Below, piece after piece: positions 51,962 to 56,569 of a DNA stretch of 56,569 bases. The DNA comes from SG8-4 sp964598225 (lineage in GTDB: Bacteria; Planctomycetota; Phycisphaerae; Sedimentisphaerales; Anaerobacaceae). The first letter of the stretch is position 1, and every line of letters starts with the position of its first letter. Position numbers and translations under genes: made by a program. The DNA lies in the NCBI GenBank assembly GCA_964598225.1, contig CAZRBG010000040.1:1-56569 (forward strand), in the 5' to 3' direction. Under the pieces are notes generated by a model. That model was not told where the DNA came from. It did not search any database and was given only the letters and a program-made list of their open reading frames with translations.

Positions 51962-53737
51962 GTGACAAAAAGGGCCGGTAAAAAACGCGGATTAAGCCTG
52001 AAAATCTGTTTGATGGTGATTTTCTGGGCTTTTGGGTCAGTTGCCGTCGCTGAGAACGAAACTCTTGATACCGTTCTGCATCCCCGGAGCCTCGAACAGG
52101 CCGGGATATATGCGGTTAGAGAAACCGATCCGGAGCTCACCGGCGACGGAGTGAACTTCGCCGTGATCTGTAGAAGCTTCAGCTATATCGGCGACAAGCT
52201 GCAAAACGATTATCGCCCGGTGACTGAGCACGATTGCCTTGATCTCGCAAGGCTGAGTTTTCACGATAACGCCGAGCTTCCCGGCGGCGTTTCACCGCAC
52301 GCAACGGCCATTTGCTCCATACTGTTCGGCGAGGATACCGCCGCATTTCATCCGGATTTGGGGCAATTCATCTATGAGGGAGCAGTCCCGCAGGCCCGGG
52401 CCAATATCTACGAATTCGAGCATTTTCTGCTCAATAACGTGGGCCGCCATTCACCGCCGGACGAGGACGTAATTGCCGCCGGTCTGGGTATTCCGCTCGA
52501 AGATGGCTGGACCCGGGGGTTTGAGGCGCTGGCCGAGCACTACGGGATTGTTATTGTCGCCGGAATCGGTAACGGCGATGATTCTTATCATACGGTGCTT
52601 TACCCCGGCGCCGGAGCAAACGCAATCGGCGTGGGCGTGGTTGACTCGGTAAATACTGACGACCCGTCGATCAATCTGGCACACTTCGCTTTGGCCTATC
52701 CGCAACACTCGAGCTTCGGACCGGCCGGCAATGGACACTCCAAGCCCGACATTGTCGCTCCGGGCAACAGCCTTGTAGCCGGCATGGATAAACCAGATAC
52801 TTACGAGGCAACCGGCGATTTTTCGAGCTTCGCCACGCCGATAGTAGCCGGTGCGGCCGGACTGCTGATCCAGAAGGCAAAACTCGATCCGGCACTGAGC
52901 CTCGCAGTCTCACCAAAAGGCGGAAACTGTGTCGTCAAGGCGATTTTGATGAACTCGGCAACAAAATTGCCCTACTGGCACAAGGGCCGGCTCACAATCG
53001 ACGATGATCACATAGCGCCTCTCGACCAGATACAGGGAGCGGGTATGGTGAACGCTCTGGCCGCTTACGAAAATCTGTCAGCAGGCCGAATGCCCCCCGG
53101 CGAAGTTCCGACCGCCGGCTGGGACCTGAACCTGCTAACAAAAGATAAAGAACTGGGCAACGCATACAGAATCGTGCTTGATGAAGCAATCGATCGTAAT
53201 ATTACGGCGACTGTCGCGTGGAACAGGCACTACAAACGAAATTTCCCGTTCGCGCCGGCGCCGGAAAAGGACGGCAATCTGCGGCTGGAGTTGTGGGCGG
53301 TAGACCCTGCTAACTCCGACAACGACTACCTTCTGGACTACAGCGACAGCCCTGTGGACAACGTCGAGCACATATATGCCCAAGCGGATCCCAACTACAC
53401 AAACTATGAAGTTGTTGTCTCTTTCAGTGATATTGACGGCGAGACTGAAGCGAATCCCGATCAGTTGTACGGTCTGGCCTGGAATATCGGTGAAAAGCAA
53501 AACAGCGACAACATCCTGACGTACGATCTCAATGCCGACGGTATAGTCAATGAGACGGATATTATTCTTGCGCTTAACAACCTGACAGATAGCGACAAAT
53601 CCCCGGAAAGTTACATTATCGGCGACGTCAACTCGGACGGCGAAATAGACGCCAAAGACCTCGGTGAGCTGCTCAACCAAACCAAGAGCAATCGCCGGGC
53701 CGATTGGCGCGTCGAACGGAAAAACAAAGCCGGATGA
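51962..53737 (+). CDS. Secreted subtilase (S8)-like protein with dockerin-type repeats
   Basis: 591 residues from a GTG with CGGAG upstream. A signal peptide (to about residue 30) precedes an S8-type domain: His113 in GVSPHATAICS, Asn204 in GIGNGDD, and Ser289 in GDFSSFATPIVAGAAG (GTS-like). The Asp motif should lie in GDGVNFAVICRS, but the Asp position reads Cys70, so the triad looks incomplete, and activity is doubtful unless another Asp serves. Two dockerin-type calcium loops end the protein (DLNADGIVNETDII, GDVNSDGEIDAKDL). It is co-directional with the metallophosphatase gene, which overlaps its stop (ATGA). Confidence 0.82.
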   Translation: MTKRAGKKRGLSLKICLMVIFWAFGSVAVAENETLDTVLHPRSLEQAGIYAVRETDPELTGDGVNFAVICRSFSYIGDKLQNDYRPVTEHDCLDLARLSFHDNAELPGGVSPHATAICSILFGEDTAAFHPDLGQFIYEGAVPQARANIYEFEHFLLNNVGRHSPPDEDVIAAGLGIPLEDGWTRGFEALAEHYGIVIVAGIGNGDDSYHTVLYPGAGANAIGVGVVDSVNTDDPSINLAHFALAYPQHSSFGPAGNGHSKPDIVAPGNSLVAGMDKPDTYEATGDFSSFATPIVAGAAGLLIQKAKLDPALSLAVSPKGGNCVVKAILMNSATKLPYWHKGRLTIDDDHIAPLDQIQGAGMVNALAAYENLSAGRMPPGEVPTAGWDLNLLTKDKELGNAYRIVLDEAIDRNITATVAWNRHYKRNFPFAPAPEKDGNLRLELWAVDPANSDNDYLLDYSDSPVDNVEHIYAQADPNYTNYEVVVSFSDIDGETEANPDQLYGLAWNIGEKQNSDNILTYDLNADGIVNETDIILALNNLTDSDKSPESYIIGDVNSDGEIDAKDLGELLNQTKSNRRADWRVERKNKAG

Positions 53738-55242
53738 TCCCCGTACGACAAATGCTTTCACTTCGCAATAACACACCAGCTGCCCGGTCGCCATTATTGT
53801 CAAAAAAAGTAATCCGGGTCTTCGGACAGCATCGCCTCGGAATTCTGTTGGTGTTTATTCTTACTTCGATAGGTTCGGCACGAGAACCGTGGACATTCAT
53901 CGTAACCTGCGACAGCCGAGGCTATCAAGACGGCATCGAGAAGGCCATCCTCAACGAACTTGTCGCCGAAATCCTGAAAAACAAAGTCGATTTCGTATTG
54001 TTCCCTGGGGATCTTGTATCCGGCCATACAGCCGCCGGACCGGCAGAATTTCAAGCCAATCTCAGAGCGTGGGTGGAGATTATGAAGCCCGTCTACGATG
54101 AGCACATCTCTGTATACGTTGGCCGCGGCAATCATGAGATCGCCGACGCATGGCGTTACGGCGCTTCGCATATCGACCCAAATGATAACTTCACCACTCG
54201 GTGGCTCGAAGTATTCGGCAGCAGTTTTTATCCCCATCAGATTCTGCCGGACAAAGGGCCCGCCGGAGAGAAGTACATGACCTATTCGGTGACCCACAAG
54301 AATGCTCTTGTTGTTATGGTCGATCAGTACGCCGGGCTGGAACATAGACCCGTTCACAAAGTCAATCAGCGGTGGCTCGGCGCTCAGTTGGAAGCCAACA
54401 TGAAGCCCCATGTTTTCGTAGCGGGCCATGAGCCTGCTTTTAGAGCGATGCACCGGGATTGCCTCGACAATAATCCCGCCGAGCGGGACGCCTTCTGGAA
54501 CTCTATAAGAAACGCAGGCGGAAGAACGTACTTCTGCGGGCACGACCATTTCTACGACCATGCCCGTATCGACGATGGTGACGGCAATCCGGACAACGAT
54601 ATTCACCAGTATATAATCGGAGCGGCCGGAGCGCCGCCATATAGCTGGGCGCCGCCCTACCTGGGCAACAACAGCGGCTATAGCGTGGAGCAGCTCTATA
54701 ACGCCGAGGGATACGGCTACATGCTTGTTGAAATTGACGGGCCAATGGTCACCTTGACGTGGATGGAGCGTAATTCAAGAGATTTGGGTGTTCAGGGAAG
54801 TTACGAACCCCGCGAAGTGTGGAGTTACACCGTCACACCCGAATTGGCCGTGCTGGCGCCGAACGGCGGAGAAAAGCTCGTCGCGAACCAACCGTACACG
54901 CTAAAGTGGAAAACATTCGGCGCCGAGGTAGAGAACGTTACGATAGACTATTCTGTCGATAACGGCGGTAGCTGGCAACGTCTGACTCGGCGGCCGAACA
55001 CCGGCCGGTACGAATGGGCCCCGGTTCCGATGATGGAATCGATGCAGTGCCTCATTCGGATTGCCGACGTGCGGAATGATGGACTCAGCGATAGCAGCGA
55101 CGGGCAATTCACAATATTCGAATGCCGCAAACAACTGCCGGGCGATCTCAACGGTGACTGCTACGTCAATCTTCCGGATTTGGCCATACTCGCCGGCGGT
55201 TGGCTCGAATGCGGCAACCCGTTCGAGGAATCATGTGATTGA
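53734..55242 (+). CDS. Secreted metallophosphoesterase with C-terminal dockerin-type repeat
   Basis: 502 residues from the ATG at 53734, whose last bases overlap the TGA of the preceding gene. The signal/anchor is at about 30-50 (LGILLVFILTSIGSA). Metallophosphatase motifs: CDSRG (Asp60), FPGDLV (Asp93), RGNHE (Asn133-His134), VAGHEP and FCGHDHFYD. This layout fits calcineurin-type phosphoesterases that use a DxR variant of the first motif. A beta-sandwich-like segment (LAPNGGEKLVANQPYTLKW) and a dockerin-type loop (GDLNGDCYVNLPDLAIL) close the protein. The substrate is unknown. It shares an operon with the S8-like gene and possibly the LTD gene 11 bases downstream. Confidence 0.88.
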   Translation: MIPVRQMLSLRNNTPAARSPLLSKKVIRVFGQHRLGILLVFILTSIGSAREPWTFIVTCDSRGYQDGIEKAILNELVAEILKNKVDFVLFPGDLVSGHTAAGPAEFQANLRAWVEIMKPVYDEHISVYVGRGNHEIADAWRYGASHIDPNDNFTTRWLEVFGSSFYPHQILPDKGPAGEKYMTYSVTHKNALVVMVDQYAGLEHRPVHKVNQRWLGAQLEANMKPHVFVAGHEPAFRAMHRDCLDNNPAERDAFWNSIRNAGGRTYFCGHDHFYDHARIDDGDGNPDNDIHQYIIGAAGAPPYSWAPPYLGNNSGYSVEQLYNAEGYGYMLVEIDGPMVTLTWMERNSRDLGVQGSYEPREVWSYTVTPELAVLAPNGGEKLVANQPYTLKWKTFGAEVENVTIDYSVDNGGSWQRLTRRPNTGRYEWAPVPMMESMQCLIRIADVRNDGLSDSSDGQFTIFECRKQLPGDLNGDCYVNLPDLAILAGGWLECGNPFEESCD

Positions 55243-55253
55243 GAATCGATAGA

Positions 55254-56569
55254 ATGCAAAGGTTAAGAATCAAACGTCAAGCAAGCATGGTATATAGAGC
55301 GTGGTTTTCGCCGCGAATACTGGCCGCTTTTTTAATCGGCTTTTGGTCATGGGTTTACACGGCGGCCGGCCAGACGCCTACCGTCGCTGTCAACGAGCTG
55401 ATGGCCTCGAACAGCAGCAGCACTGCCGATCCGCAAGGCCAGTATGACGACTGGATCGAAATCTACAATTACGGCAACAGCACGGTCCATCTGGGCGGCA
55501 TGTACCTCACGGACAATCTTTCGGCCCCGACCAAATGGAAGATTCCGGACGACGCCGCAGTAGCCGCGCGAAACCACATCGTGATATGGGCGGACAACGA
55601 CACCGGCGACGCCGGCCTGCACGCTAATTTCAAGCTCGACGCCGACGGCGATCAGATCGCTCTTTTCGACCGGGATGGCGTTACTCTCATAGACAGTATA
55701 GTTTTCGGCGCCCAAACCGCAGATGTATCTTACGGCTGCTATCCGGACGGCGGCGACGACCGGCGTTTCTTCGCTATAGCGAGCCCCGGCGCGCGTAACC
55801 ACGACGGCTATATCGGCCGGGTCGCCGATACAGAGTTCAGCCACAAGCGCGGCTTCTACGACGCGCCTTTCTCAGTCACGATCGCCACGGAAACCGAGGG
55901 CGCTACAATCCACTACACGCTGGACGGCAGCGCGCCGATAACCGACGGGCTGATTCCGACCGGCGCCGTTTACACAGGTCCGATTCAAATCACGACAACA
56001 ACAGTTCTTCGGGCAGTCGCTACTAAACCGGGGTGGAAATCGTCCGACATGGATTCTCAGACGTACATTTTTCTGGACGACGTTCTTCACCAGAGAGGCG
56101 CCGGCTTTCCCAACACGTGGGGACATGTCGGAGCAGACTATGAGATGGACCCGGAGGTCGTAAACGATTGGAACTATAGCAACACGATCAAGGATGACCT
56201 GAAATCGGTTCCGACTATGTCGCTGGCGATGGATGTGGTCGACTGGTTCGGCGGAAGTTCCAGCGTCTCACAGGGCGGCGTCTATGCACATCCTCAATGG
56301 GAGGACCGTTACGGCCCGGAGGCCGAACGGGCCGTGTCCGTCGAGTACTACGACCCGTCTACCTCCGAGCAGTTCCAGATCGAAGGGGGTGTGCGTCTTG
56401 CCGGGGGCAGCAGCACGAATCCCTGGAAAATGGACAAGCTCTCCATGCGGCTGAAATTCACGGAAGCCTATGGCCCAACCAAGCTGAGATTCGATCTTTT
56501 CGGCGATGATGCGACAGACCAATTCGACACGCTCGTTCTCGATGCCCGCATGAACAACTCCTGGGCCTA
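55254..56569 (+). CDS. Secreted lamin-tail protein, third paralogue, 3' end cut by window edge
   Basis: 438 codons are visible from the ATG at 55254 and the frame is still open at the last base. A hydrophobic signal (ILAAFLIGFWSWVYTAA) leads into an LTD (NELMASNSSSTADPQGQYDD, GGMYLTDN), a CHB_HEX_C-like module (ATIHYTLDGSAP, KPGWKSSDMDSQTYIFL) and the start of a CotH-like region (VPTMSLAMDVVDWF, EGGVRLAGGSS). The first 250 residues follow the two paralogues at 22484 and 31399 closely, while the segment RGAGFPNTWGHVGADYE appears specific to this one. It starts 11 bases after the metallophosphatase stop. Confidence 0.85.
   Translation, partial: MQRLRIKRQASMVYRAWFSPRILAAFLIGFWSWVYTAAGQTPTVAVNELMASNSSSTADPQGQYDDWIEIYNYGNSTVHLGGMYLTDNLSAPTKWKIPDDAAVAARNHIVIWADNDTGDAGLHANFKLDADGDQIALFDRDGVTLIDSIVFGAQTADVSYGCYPDGGDDRRFFAIASPGARNHDGYIGRVADTEFSHKRGFYDAPFSVTIATETEGATIHYTLDGSAPITDGLIPTGAVYTGPIQITTTTVLRAVATKPGWKSSDMDSQTYIFLDDVLHQRGAGFPNTWGHVGADYEMDPEVVNDWNYSNTIKDDLKSVPTMSLAMDVVDWFGGSSSVSQGGVYAHPQWEDRYGPEAERAVSVEYYDPSTSEQFQIEGGVRLAGGSSTNPWKMDKLSMRLKFTEAYGPTKLRFDLFGDDATDQFDTLVLDARMNNSWA

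Noticed and set aside
1..56569. tRNA or rRNA genes, selC, prophage or insertion sequence
   Set aside because: The intergenic gaps were read for cloverleaf arms and conserved rRNA segments, and all ORFs for integrases or transposases; nothing credible was found. A dedicated tRNA scan was not possible here.

Overview
The window reads as a chromosomal segment of a Planctomycetota bacterium, most likely a Phycisphaerae/Sedimentisphaerales-type lineage. This is inferred from gene content, not from a marker tree. The evidence is large secreted lamin-tail/CotH proteins, dockerin-type calcium repeats, a Tat-exported sulfatase, a ThuA-domain protein, an exported PQQ-like beta-propeller protein, a pseudopilin, and a MoxR/DUF58/BatA/DUF4175/DUF4159 operon. 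Coding density is high. I see no tRNA, rRNA, CRISPR array, prophage, integrase or transposase.

Layout. 1-6.7 kb: the end of an unrecognised protein, a secreted neutral-ceramidase-like protein, a secreted methyltransferase-like/PQQ fusion, a 27-residue lipoprotein and a ThuA-domain protein. 6.9-9.7 kb (minus): an operon of a dockerin-bearing secreted protein, a pseudopilin, a TiaS-like protein and a membrane protein, behind a good sigma70-type promoter. 9.8-11 kb: FHA and zinc-ribbon membrane proteins. 11.4-16.8 kb (plus): phasin-like protein, UbiB-type kinase, GH15 glycosidase, sulfatase. 16.9-21.9 kb: TypA, an M48 peptidase, and a CBS-GAF-GGDEF-HD-GYP regulator with a cysteine-rich GAF region. 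22.5-31.4 kb: two giant convergent LTD/CotH paralogues. 31.6-43.1 kb (minus): a seven-gene MoxR/Bat-type operon that includes a degenerate caspase-like protein. 43.5-46.6 kb: a BlaI repressor and an M56 membrane protease fused to an exported PD40/dockerin/LamG region, with twin BlaI-type operators. 46.8-51.7 kb: selB, then pyrR-pyrB-pyrC. 52-56.6 kb (plus): a secreted subtilase, a secreted metallophosphatase (both with dockerin repeats) and a third LTD protein cut by the window edge.

The most unusual signal is a set of small palindromic repeats that the genes do not explain. One family (six copies) has ends GTTYGTAGTG and CACTACRAAC around two hairpins. All twelve hairpin loops fit the RNA GNRA tetraloop rule on one strand or the other (GTAA, GTGA or GCAA). 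Two copies lie inside a BatA-like gene and are translated in the same frame. Other palindrome families are read through in-frame in the PQQ gene, the M48 gene, the VWA gene and again in the BatA-like gene, and one family is nested inside two others. This looks like an invasion of protein-coding, RNA-structured palindromic elements with no mobilising enzyme in the window.

How the genes work together: the secreted proteins suggest an organism that handles complex, partly sulfated organic matter at its surface. The BlaI/M56 pair may sense an extracellular polymer or surface state, and the GGDEF/HD-GYP protein links intracellular cues to cyclic-di-GMP. The Bat operon probably builds a MoxR-dependent envelope complex. 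typA, selB and pyrRBC are housekeeping genes.
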